This document shows, piece by piece, positions 1-7,813 of a stretch of DNA of 9,462 nucleotides. How positions within the stretch are numbered: position 1 is the first letter of the stretch; each line of letters begins with the position of its first letter. Source of the DNA: Verrucomicrobiaceae bacterium (GTDB lineage: Bacteria; Verrucomicrobiota; Verrucomicrobiae; Verrucomicrobiales; Akkermansiaceae); the NCBI GenBank assembly GCA_947372405.1, contig CANBTO010000161.1:1-9462 (forward strand), in the 5' to 3' direction. A program made the translations under genes and the position numbers. Below the pieces are notes generated by a model that searched no databases, was not told the origin of the DNA, and saw nothing but the letters and a program-made list of their open reading frames with translations.

Positions 1-11
1 ACTCTGCCAGA

Positions 12-59
12 GTGTTACCCATGTATTGAACCTGATGTGTTACCTATGTTCTGAACCTG
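12..59. repeat. Two imperfect 23-bp direct repeats, possible insertion-sequence end
   Basis: Two copies of a 23-base unit lie at 12-34 and 37-59, with a 25-base period. Each begins GTGTTACC and ends TGAACCTG. They differ at three positions (20/45, 25/50, 26/51). Tandem units of this kind, with TGTTACC and ATGT blocks spaced by a few helical turns, are seen at the ends of IS21- and IS481-like elements, where they bind transposase. That family link is from memory, and the transposase itself would lie left of the window. No open reading frame belongs to the repeats. They could instead be an operator for the neighbouring arsR, but they are direct and not inverted, which is unlike the usual ArsR operator. 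Confidence 0.45.
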
Positions 60-87
60 GACCGGGATCGGTGGCAATGGATCTTTT

Positions 88-97
88 GGAGGGGGGG
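88..97 (+). promoter_or_regulatory. Ribosome binding site that sets the arsR start
   Basis: GGAGG followed by a run of G (ten bases, all purine) lies 9 bases before the ATG at 107. It is the only strong Shine-Dalgarno sequence in front of any gene in the window. It supports starting arsR at 107 instead of the in-frame ATGs at 26 or 77, which would add 27 or 10 residues that do not resemble ArsR. The seven-G run is a possible slippage site, but in this reading it lies outside the coding sequence. Confidence 0.6.
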
Positions 98-106
98 ATC
101 TTTTCA

Positions 107-532
107 ATGGACAAAACGGCAACCATCGTGACGATGAACCTCGTTATGAGAAATCCCGTTACATTTTTCCGTGCGGTGGCGGATGAAACGCGTTGGCGGA
201 TCGTCCGGCTGGTGATGGATCGCGCGCTTTGCGTCTGCGAACTGGCGGACATCCTGGGAATGCCGCAATCCTCGGTATCCAGCCATGTGCAGATTATCCG
301 CAAGGCCGGTTTGCTGGAAAGCGAGACCTGCGGCAAATGGACGTATTTCCGCATCGAGCGCAGCCAGCTCGCGCCGCTCAAGGCGATCCTGAAACATTTC
401 CCGGATGCGGCAACCCACGCCGCGGATGCCGAAAAGACCGAAGTCCGGCTCGCCCATCGTGAGACGAGCTGTTGCCCGGGTCCGGTGAAACTCACCCAAC
501 GCCGGAAATCCTCCACTCCATCAGCATCATGA
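107..532 (+). CDS. arsR: ArsR/SmtB-family arsenite-responsive repressor
   Basis: Winged-helix transcriptional repressor, 141 residues, expected to sit on the operon promoter and release DNA when arsenite binds. The N-terminal half has the family's FFRAVADETRWRIV helix (20-33). The metal-binding segment LCVCELADIL (41-50) has Cys42 and Cys44. The recognition helix QSSVSSHVQIIRKAGLL spans 54-70 and the wing, GKWTYFRI, 76-83. In E. coli-type ArsR this segment reads CVCDLC. The third cysteine is alanine here (A47), so arsenite may be held by Cys42, Cys44 and another thiol such as Cys75 or the vicinal pair Cys122-Cys123 in the tail. The start at 107 is chosen for its ribosome binding site. The stop overlaps the next start as ATGA, showing translational coupling. 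No clear promoter or inverted operator is visible upstream; it may lie in or beyond the repeats at 12-59. Family is secure, ligand geometry is inference. Confidence 0.93.
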   Translation: MDKTATIVTMNLVMRNPVTFFRAVADETRWRIVRLVMDRALCVCELADILGMPQSSVSSHVQIIRKAGLLESETCGKWTYFRIERSQLAPLKAILKHFPDAATHAADAEKTEVRLAHRETSCCPGPVKLTQRRKSSTPSAS

Positions 533-1011
533 CGCTCTCCGAATTCAAATCCCTGCTGGCCGAGTATTCGGACCGGCATTTTCGCCTGAGCCTGCCGGAT
601 GGTTCCGCCGTGCCGCTGTCCTTCCACATCACGGAGGTCGGACGCGTGCACAAGGCCTTCCTCGATTGCGGCGGCACTCCACGTGAAACCACGACCTGCC
701 AGCTTCAGGTGTGGGTAGGCGAAGATTACGACCACCGCATCGAAACCCGGAAAATGGCCGGGATTCTCGAAAAAGGGAAATCCCTGCTACCGGACGAATC
801 GGTCCAGGTGGAAATCGAATACGAGGACCGAGTGATTTCTCAGTACACCATCACCGGCCATGATCTAACGGACGATGCGGTGGTCCTCCGCCTCGGCCAC
901 AAGCACACCGAATGCCTCGCGCCGGAGCTCTGCGGCCTGCAGATGCTGGATCTGCGCGTTCCCGCGATCGGGGGAAAAACCTCCTGCTGCGGTCCCGCCG
1001 GCTGCTGCTGA
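529..1011 (+). CDS. DUF6428 family protein of ars operons
   Basis: 160-residue soluble protein matching the DUF6428 family as I recall it: small proteins encoded beside arsR in arsenic clusters of Bacteroidota, Verrucomicrobiota and relatives. Family-like blocks are HITEVG (33-38), DCGG (46-49), DYDHR (66-70) and CLAPELCG (129-136). The protein ends in two vicinal cysteine pairs, CCGPAGCC (153-160), a likely soft-metal-binding tail. There is no signal peptide or membrane segment, so it should act in the cytoplasm. The ATG at 529 overlaps the arsR stop (ATGA), and acr3 follows after 18 bases, so it belongs to the ars operon. Its biochemical role is unknown. An arsenite-binding carrier that hands the ion to Acr3 or to ArsR is a reasonable guess from position and cysteines, but nothing here proves it. 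A longer upstream start at 472 would lie inside arsR and is not favoured. Confidence 0.85.
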   Translation: MTLSEFKSLLAEYSDRHFRLSLPDGSAVPLSFHITEVGRVHKAFLDCGGTPRETTTCQLQVWVGEDYDHRIETRKMAGILEKGKSLLPDESVQVEIEYEDRVISQYTITGHDLTDDAVVLRLGHKHTECLAPELCGLQMLDLRVPAIGGKTSCCGPAGCC

Positions 1012-1029
1012 ACCCGCACCCAGATATCC

Positions 1030-2088
1030 ATGTCCGAAGCTGTTGCCAAAAACATGTCGTTCACCGACCGTTACCTGACGGTCTGGATTTTCGCCGCGAT
1101 GGGACTCGGTGTCCTGTTAGGAAATTTCGTCATCGCCGATCCGGCTGCGTTTTTCGCGCCGATGACGCTCGGCACCACGAACCTTCCGCTGGCCATCGGG
1201 CTGATCGTGATGATGTATCCACCGCTGGCGAAGGTGCGTTACTCCGAGCTGCCCAAGGTGTTTGCCAACACGCGCATCCTCAGCCTTTCCCTGTTGCAGA
1301 ACTGGATCATCGGTCCCGCCTTGATGTGGGTGCTGGCGGTGGTGTTCCTGCGCGACCAACCGGACTACATGGTCGGCCTGATCCTCGTGGGCCTGGCGCG
1401 CTGCATCGCGATGGTGCTGGTGTGGAACGATCTGGCGAAAGGCAGCAGCGAATACGCCGCCGGCCTTGTGGCGCTCAACAGCATCGCGCAGATCCTGTTT
1501 TACAGCGCCTATGCATGGTTCTTCATCACCGTGCTGCCGCCGTATGTGGGAATCAAGGGCGTGATCGTTGCCGTTTCGATGGGCGACATCTTCCACAGCG
1601 TAATGATCTATCTGGGCATCCCCTTCGCCGCAGGCGTGCTGAGCCGGATCCTGCTGGTGAAGGCGAAGAGCGAGGTCTGGTATGAAAAAACCTTCATTCC
1701 TAAAATCTCGCCACTCACGTTGATCGCGCTGCTGTTCACCATCGTGGTGATGTTCACCTACAAGGGGAATGCGATCGTGCGCCTGCCCATGGACGTGCTG
1801 CGCATCGCCATCCCGCTGGTCATTTATTTCGCGATCATGTTCCTGGTGAGCTTCGTGATGGCCGCTAAGCTTGGGGCCGACTATCCGCGCACGGCGAGTG
1901 TCGCCTTCACTTCGGCGGGCAACAATTTCGAACTCGCCATCGCCGTGGCCATCGCGGTGTTCGGTCTGGAATCCGGCGTCGCATTCGCGGCAGTGGTCGG
2001 CCCGCTGATCGAAGTGCCCGCGCTGATCGGGCTCGTGCATGTTTCCTTCTGGCTCAAGCGCCGTTTTTTTCACCCTGAAAAAGCCTGA
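1030..2088 (+). CDS. acr3: ACR3-family arsenite efflux permease
   Basis: Inner-membrane secondary transporter, 352 residues, that exports arsenite using the proton motive force. The protein is almost entirely hydrophobic, with about ten membrane segments beginning near residue 18, as expected of the family. Diagnostic blocks are [14 protein letters not shown] (62-75), [22 protein letters not shown] (121-142) with the conserved transport cysteine Cys125, [15 protein letters not shown] (293-307) and [10 protein letters not shown] (324-333) with the conserved glutamate Glu328. Cysteine and glutamate residues at these places are essential in characterised Acr3 proteins. It follows the DUF6428 gene by 18 bases and has no obvious Shine-Dalgarno sequence, consistent with operon expression. 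It is complete, with a short charged C-terminus ([10 protein letters not shown]). No ArsA-type ATPase gene is nearby, so it probably works alone. Confidence 0.96.
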   Translation: MSEAVAKNMSFTDRYLTVWIFAAMGLGVLLGNFVIADPAAFFAPMTLGTTNLPLAIGLIVMMYPPLAKVRYSELPKVFANTRILSLSLLQNWIIGPALMWVLAVVFLRDQPDYMVGLILVGLARCIAMVLVWNDLAKGSSEYAAGLVALNSIAQILFYSAYAWFFITVLPPYVGIKGVIVAVSMGDIFHSVMIYLGIPFAAGVLSRILLVKAKSEVWYEKTFIPKISPLTLIALLFTIVVMFTYKGNAIVRLPMDVLRIAIPLVIYFAIMFLVSFVMAAKLGADYPRTASVAFTSAGNNFELAIAVAIAVFGLESGVAFAAVVGPLIEVPALIGLVHVSFWLKRRFFHPEKA

Positions 2089-2154
2089 TGGCGGACGATT
2101 GATCGAACATCCATTCTTCGACTTCGCCATCAACCACCGACCATCAACCTTTTC

Positions 2155-2592
2155 ATGAAACCACCCGCCATCCTCATCCTTTGCACCGGCAACAGCTGCC
2201 GCTCCCACCTTGCCGAGGGCATCCTGCAAAAGGCCTTGGGCGACGGATTCCGCGTGGCAAGCGCGGGCTCGAAACCCGCCGGCTATGTCCATCCGTTGGG
2301 AATCAAGGCGATGGCCGAGATCGGCATCGACATCAGCGGCCACCGTTCGAAGCACCTCGATGAATTTCTAACCGACGAGGTCGAAACCGTCATCACCGTC
2401 TGCGGCAACGCGGACCAAGTCTGTCCGATGTTTCCCGGCCAAATGAACCGCCACCACTGGGGATTCGATGATCCGGCCCACGCGACGGGCAGCGAGGACG
2501 AGCAGTTGGCCGTCTTCCGCCGGGTGCGCGATGAGATCCGCCGGGTGTTCGAGGCATATGCGGCCGGTCGCAAAGACGCGCTGCTTGGCTGA
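2155..2592 (+). CDS. arsC: Arsenate reductase, thioredoxin-coupled low-molecular-weight phosphatase type
   Basis: Cytoplasmic enzyme, 145 residues, that reduces arsenate to arsenite for export by Acr3. The fold is that of low-molecular-weight protein tyrosine phosphatases. The P-loop CTGNSCRS runs from Cys10 to Ser17, with nucleophile Cys10 and Arg16. Two further cysteines, Cys83 and Cys90 (VCGNADQVC), match the Cys82/Cys89 relay of Staphylococcus aureus ArsC, which passes the disulfide to thioredoxin. The general-acid aspartate is in FDDPAHATG (104-112). Length is close to the family's usual 130-145. A 66-base gap separates it from acr3, and the shared strand and function place it as the last gene of the operon. 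A symmetrical terminator follows 14 bases after the stop. Glutaredoxin-dependent ArsC of the E. coli type is unrelated and excluded by the P-loop. Confidence 0.95.
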   Translation: MKPPAILILCTGNSCRSHLAEGILQKALGDGFRVASAGSKPAGYVHPLGIKAMAEIGIDISGHRSKHLDEFLTDEVETVITVCGNADQVCPMFPGQMNRHHWGFDDPAHATGSEDEQLAVFRRVRDEIRRVFEAYAAGRKDALLG

Positions 2593-2605
2593 CGCCGGAT
2601 CCAAC

Positions 2606-2641
2606 AAAAAGGCCGCTCCCGTTGAGGAAGCGGCCTTTTTT
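2606..2641. terminator. Bidirectional intrinsic terminator between arsC and rpmA
   Basis: A 12-base arm, AAAAAGGCCGCT (2606-2617), is mirrored by AGCGGCCTTTTT (2629-2640) around an 11-base spacer whose ends can pair further (CC with GG after one C-A mismatch). The GC stem is flanked by A5 on one side and T6 on the other, so it can end transcription on both strands. It sits between the convergent genes arsC (+) and rpmA (-), just where a shared terminator is needed. Confidence 0.9.
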
Positions 2642-2662
2642 GAAGATTTGAATGCCGGACGG

Positions 2663-2914
2663 TCAGTTCGAGGCTGCCACCACGTTCACGCGGCGGGATT
2701 CCTGGTCGAACTTCACGCGGCCGTCGATGAGGGCGAAGAGCGTGTGGTCACGCCCCATGCCGACTCCGAGGCCGGGATGCACCTTGGTGCCGCGCTGACG
2801 GATGAGAATATTGCCGGCGATCACGGCTTGTCCGCCGAATTTCTTCACGCCGAGGCGCTTGCTGCGTGAATCGCGACCGTTCTTGACGGAGCCTTGTCCT
2901 TTCTTATGGGCCAT
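2663..2914 (-). CDS. rpmA: Large ribosomal subunit protein bL27
   Basis: Structural protein of the 50S subunit, 83 residues, whose N-terminus reaches toward the peptidyl-transferase centre. The start [16 protein letters not shown] is the standard bacterial form, without the extra N-terminal peptide that is cleaved by Prp in Firmicutes. The family's core [22 protein letters not shown] (27-48 region), [14 protein letters not shown] and the end VNVVAASN follow. It lies 28 bases downstream of rplU on the same strand, the usual rplU-rpmA pair. The GTPase gene obg, often next in other bacteria, is absent here: a terminator and the convergent arsC follow. No clear ribosome binding site is seen. Confidence 0.97.
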   Translation of the reverse strand: MAHKKGQGSVKNGRDSRSKRLGVKKFGGQAVIAGNILIRQRGTKVHPGLGVGMGRDHTLFALIDGRVKFDQESRRVNVVAASN

Positions 2915-2942
2915 GGAAGTAGGTGGGTGAGTGGTGTTGGGA

Positions 2943-3254
2943 TCAACCTGCGATCGAGGTGATCTCGAGCGTGGTCAGGCTGCGGCGGAAACCCTTGGTC
3001 TTGTGGAATCCCTTGCGGCGCTTGAACTTGAAGGCGATGCCCTTGGGTCCGCGGAACTGGCTGATTACCTTGGCGGTGACGGAGGCTCCTTCCACCAGCG
3101 GTGCGCCGATTTTCACGGATTCGCCTTCGCCAACGATCAGAGCGTCGAACTTGATTTCCGAGTCCACCGCGACATCGAGCTTCTCGACATCGAACTTGGT
3201 GCCTTCTTGAACGCGGTATTGTTTACCGCCGGTTTTGATCACTGCGTAGGCCAT
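2943..3254 (-). CDS. rplU: Large ribosomal subunit protein bL21
   Basis: 50S subunit protein of 103 residues that binds 23S rRNA. The start [18 protein letters not shown] (1-18) is the diagnostic bL21 N-terminus. A middle [14 protein letters not shown] (50-63) and the basic [15 protein letters not shown] segment (76-90) match the rRNA-binding end of the family, and the length is typical. It is the first gene of a two-gene operon with rpmA. The 5' leader on the minus strand (3255 upward) holds two competing hairpins (see 3282-3321) that may be involved in autoregulation. No Shine-Dalgarno sequence is visible before the ATG. Confidence 0.97.
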   Translation of the reverse strand: MAYAVIKTGGKQYRVQEGTKFDVEKLDVAVDSEIKFDALIVGEGESVKIGAPLVEGASVTAKVISQFRGPKGIAFKFKRRKGFHKTKGFRRSLTTLEITSIAG

Positions 3255-3281
3255 GGCCGTATGGGAAAAAGGTTGATCCGC

Positions 3282-3321
3282 CCCCGTGGGCGGGCGGGGA
3301 GAACACCACGGGGTCTCCCGC
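3282..3321 (-). promoter_or_regulatory. Candidate structured leader of rplU-rpmA mRNA
   Basis: Reading the minus strand, CCCCGTGG (3313-3306) pairs perfectly with CCACGGGG (3289-3282) around a 16-base loop. An overlapping stem pairs GCGGGAGA (3321-3314) with the TCTCCCCGC stretch (3302-3294), with one bulged C at 3296. The second stem puts the first arm of the first stem in its loop, so both cannot easily form together. The structure ends 27 bases before the rplU start. Leaders that bind their own ribosomal protein are known for L21 operons in Firmicutes. A similar role here is inference, and no match to a described L21 leader is claimed. The pairing itself is directly visible, but GC-rich DNA gives chance hairpins. 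Confidence 0.4.
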
Positions 3322-3373
3322 AGCGCAAGGTTTTTTTGCCCGTGATGAGAGTTTTTGGAAAAAATCCGAAGAT

Positions 3374-3394
3374 CCGGGGCAAATCGAGCCCCGG
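3374..3394. other. GC-rich hairpin in the divergent rplU / BNR-4 intergenic region
   Basis: CCGGGGC (3374-3380) and GCCCCGG (3388-3394) form a perfect 7-bp stem around the 7-base loop AAATCGA. It lies in the 192-base gap between the divergently transcribed rplU and the BNR-4 gene. On the minus strand a run of six T begins nine bases after the stem, too far for a normal intrinsic terminator. On the plus strand it would be in the 5' leader of the BNR-4 gene. I see no convincing sigma-70 promoter for either gene in this gap. Confidence 0.35.
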
Positions 3395-3446
3395 CCGACG
3401 ATGGATGAAAGCCCGGGAATCGTTCCCGCAGTATGGATGGATCATC

Positions 3447-4790
3447 ATGAAATGGCTGCTTCCACTGCTCCTGCTGACAGCCTCCATCGCAGTGGCTCCG
3501 GCCCGCGAAGACCCCCCCGTGAGTGCCGTGGTGCTTGATTCACTGGACGTCGCTCCCGTTTGGGCCGGACATCCGGTTGGTTTCACACTGCTGACCCACG
3601 CTCCGTTCCAGTTCGTTGCCTTTTATGATGACAAACGCCAGCTCACCATCGCCCGGCGCAGGCTCGACGAGCGGAAATGGGAATTCACACGGCTGCCGGT
3701 GACCACCGGCTGGGACAGCCACAACTACATCACGATGACGGTGGACGACGGCGGATTCCTGCACCTCAGCGGGGACATGCACGCGGTGCCGCTCAAGTAT
3801 TTCCGCAGCACGAAACCACTGGATCCCGCCACGTTCGAGCGTGTGGAAAAAATGACCGGCGTCAGCGAATCGCGCGTCACCTATCCCAAATTCCTCCGCG
3901 GTCCGGAGAACGAACTGATTTTCACCTATCGGGACGGAGGCAGCGGCAACGGCAACCAGATCTTCAATGTTTATGAAATCGACGAGCGCGAGTGGAAACG
4001 TCTGTTAGATCAGCCGCTCACCGATGGCGAGGGCAAGCGCAACGCCTACTTCGACGGCCCGGTGAAAGGTCCGGACGGATGGTTCCACCTCGCCTGGGTC
4101 TGGCGTGAATCGCCCGATGCCGCCACCAATCACGATCTCAGCTACGCCCGCAGCAAGGACCTCAGGCATTGGGAAAACGCGGCGGGCACGGCGCTCAAGC
4201 TTCCGATCCGCTTGCAGGATGGCGTCATCGTGGATCCCGTTCCACAGCACGGAGGCATCATCAACGGCAACACACGGGTCGGCTTCGACGACAAGAACCG
4301 GGTGACCATCAGCTATCACAAATACGACTCTGCGGGAAACCTCCAGCCATGGACGGCGCGTCTTGAGGATGCTGACTGGAAGCTCCATCAAACTGCGGAT
4401 TGGCCGGTGCGCTGGAATTTTGGCGGTGGTGGCTCGATCAATTTCGGCGTATCCGTCGGGCGCGTCACCCGGATGCCGGACGGGCGGCTGACTCAGGATT
4501 ATCACCACATGAAATTCGGCTCGGGCACCTGGCTGCTTGATCCAGGATCGTTGAAAGCTGTTGGAGAACTCCCGCACCAACCGAGATCCCCGGGACTGGG
4601 AAAACTCGAAGGGAGCTTTCCGGGCTTGAGCGTGAAAACCGCGACGGATTTCGGAACAAGCGACATACCCGGAGTGCATTACATCCTGCGCTGGGAAACC
4701 CTCGATGCCAACCGTGACCAACCGCGCACCGAGCCGCTACCGGGACCTTCGATGCTGCGGGTTTGCACGGTGAAGACGAGCGAGGAGTGA
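3447..4790 (+). CDS. Secreted BNR-4 repeat protein, possible polysaccharide lyase-like enzyme
   Basis: 447-residue exported protein. A signal peptide (MKWLLPLLLLTASIAVAPA, 1-19) ends in a good APA cleavage site. The mature part resembles the BNR_4 family, a beta-propeller group that includes ulvan-lyase-like enzymes (PL24/PL25 relatives). Family-like stretches are GWDSHNYITMTVDDGGFLHL (88-107), SGDMHAVPLKYFRS (108-121), VTYPKFLRGPENELIFTYRDG (144-164 region), GWFHLAWVWRES (211-222) and TISYHKYDSAGNLQPW (287-302). Histidines 92, 106, 112, 214 and 291 and Tyr161/Arg162 are candidates for the active site. The ATG at 3447 is chosen because the signal peptide starts there; upstream in-frame sequence is antisense to rplU. 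It is a single gene, divergent from rplU and with no sugar-utilisation neighbours, so its substrate cannot be told. Verrucomicrobiota often carry many such proteins. Family call is fair, enzymatic activity is inference. Confidence 0.8.
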   Translation: MKWLLPLLLLTASIAVAPAREDPPVSAVVLDSLDVAPVWAGHPVGFTLLTHAPFQFVAFYDDKRQLTIARRRLDERKWEFTRLPVTTGWDSHNYITMTVDDGGFLHLSGDMHAVPLKYFRSTKPLDPATFERVEKMTGVSESRVTYPKFLRGPENELIFTYRDGGSGNGNQIFNVYEIDEREWKRLLDQPLTDGEGKRNAYFDGPVKGPDGWFHLAWVWRESPDAATNHDLSYARSKDLRHWENAAGTALKLPIRLQDGVIVDPVPQHGGIINGNTRVGFDDKNRVTISYHKYDSAGNLQPWTARLEDADWKLHQTADWPVRWNFGGGGSINFGVSVGRVTRMPDGRLTQDYHHMKFGSGTWLLDPGSLKAVGELPHQPRSPGLGKLEGSFPGLSVKTATDFGTSDIPGVHYILRWETLDANRDQPRTEPLPGPSMLRVCTVKTSEE

Positions 4791-4895
4791 TCGGGGAAAG
4801 CGATCCGGCTCGCATTGCGGTGGAGCGATGATTTTTAGTGCCTTGGAGGCGGATTCCTGCTTTCTCTCGCGCCCGCCGCCGACTTTTTACCCATC

Positions 4896-6678
<1,783 letters not shown>

Positions 6679-6695
<17 letters not shown>

Positions 6696-7638
6696 GTGGG
6701 GTGATTCGGTCACGCCAGAACGGAATATTCTCCCAGTCCGTTGGGAAACCCATCGCACTGGGATCGATCTCAGGATATTCGACAAGCAGATCCTGAAGGT
6801 TCTGAATCCATTTTCTATCCAATTTCATAGTTGCGAGCAACTCAACGAGCACTATGGCGAACGCGTGGAAGCGATCCGGCGAATGAACAATTTCCCGATG
6901 TCTTTTGGCGATTTTTGGCGGGATGGAAAAGACACGGTTCCATAGACGATTGTGGTGGGCGCATAGGTTCCGAAGATAGCTCAGGCTGAACACCCATTGA
7001 CGGAAGACCGTGTGGTGGAACCCAAAGGGGGCGGCAATCGCTTCCAGAAGCTTTTCGTCCGCCAAGTAAAACAGCATCTTGGAAAGAACACCGAATGACA
7101 AGGTTTCCGCCGTCATCCAGATCGGAGGATATTCGGGGCTGTCGTATTTGTTGTAATAATGAGAGATGAAGGTCTCGGAATGCTTCTGCGGATACTCTTT
7201 TTGATTCGTTCTTGGGTTGAATCGGATTCCGACCGCACTCTCGATCTTCGACCGAAGGTCGCTGAGTTGAAATGCCTTATTAAAATGCCTTGGCTCTGTG
7301 AACCAATGTGGCCCCAGACGGACGGCCGTTTCGTTTACGATTTGGGCCCGGATGGCAACCTCGCAACGATCAATCGCATCTCCGACGAGAAGTCGGAGAC
7401 GTCGATCAAACTCGTATAGGCGCACAATTTGATTGAAGGTGGTGCCCGCCTTGAAACGGGATCTGTTGCCGGTAGAGCGAAATGGATGACTGTATCCCGA
7501 AAGCCGATAGTAGCCGATGTTCCTGAGCAATTGTTCGGCCTGTTCGTGGTCGCTGACAAGCAAGCCCTTGCTCAGGAGCTTGGACAACTGATCCACGACA
7601 GTCAGGGCCGGCTTGGAGAATGTTTCCTTGGCGGTCAT
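6679..7638 (-). CDS. Abi_2 (AbiD/AbiF-like) abortive infection protein with HEPN motif
   Basis: 319-residue protein of the Abi_2 family, related to lactococcal AbiD/AbiF. The N-terminus has the family pattern: KPALTVVDQLSKLLSKGLLVSD (9-30 region), then an IGYYRLSGYSHPFR stretch. In the C-terminal half PPIWMTAETLSFGVLSKM precedes YLRNLCAHHNRLWNR, which holds the HEPN motif R-x4-H as Arg223 to His228. HEPN domains with this motif are usually metal-independent RNases, so RNA cleavage that stops phage growth is the likely role. The ATG at 7638 is preferred over an in-frame TTG at 7665; GGAGGG lies 19 bases before the ATG, longer than usual. A weak promoter-like pair, TTGACC (7735-7730) and AATTGT (7711-7706), lies upstream. 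The TIR/SEFIR gene is 175 bases upstream on the same strand. The stop lies inside lepA. Base composition is visibly less GC-rich than lepA, suggesting transfer. Confidence 0.85.
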
Positions 7639-7813
7639 GATCAGTGGCAAAAAAATACCCTCCAAAGTGCGCTTCCGAGGAGAGGCGTGGAGGGCTTGTT
7701 GACGGACAATTCACTGCTGGAACGCTGCTGGTCAAGCCGATACTTGCCGATGGAAGCTGCAATTCCGGCGCATCTGCCGTGAAATTTGAGCGATCCTCGC
7801 AGCCTGAGAACAA

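Noticed and set aside
27..50. Sigma-70 promoter formed by TTGAAC and TATGTT before arsR
   Set aside because: The spacer between them is only 12 bases, too short for a normal promoter.
1117..2355. A 412-codon open frame on the minus strand opposite acr3 and arsC
   Set aside because: The translation is dominated by His, Asp, Arg and Gln, as expected from the antisense of a GC-rich membrane-protein gene; acr3 and arsC are unmistakable on the other strand.
3282..3321. A true H-type pseudoknot made of both rplU-leader stems
   Set aside because: The connecting loops would be 0 and 4 bases across 8-bp stems, which is sterically poor. Mutually exclusive hairpins are the better reading.
2931..3446. 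Upstream extension of the BNR-4 gene by 172 codons
   Set aside because: It lies over rplU in antisense and would bury the clear signal peptide that starts at 3447 inside the protein.
6696..6790. A tRNA gene, attachment site or inverted repeat at the lepA / defence-island junction
   Set aside because: No cloverleaf, no long direct repeat and no integrase gene are visible; only short palindromes such as GAATATTC occur, inside the Abi coding sequence.
7639..7665. TTG start nine codons upstream for the Abi gene
   Set aside because: The added residues (MEGIFLPLI) are not part of the family pattern, and GGAGGG would fall inside the codons, leaving no ribosome binding site for the TTG. It cannot be fully excluded.
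7406..7813. A 135-codon minus-strand frame between the TIR/SEFIR and Abi genes
   Set aside because: More than half of it overlaps the Abi gene out of frame, it needs a TTG start, and its translation is low in hydrophobic core residues and unlike any family.
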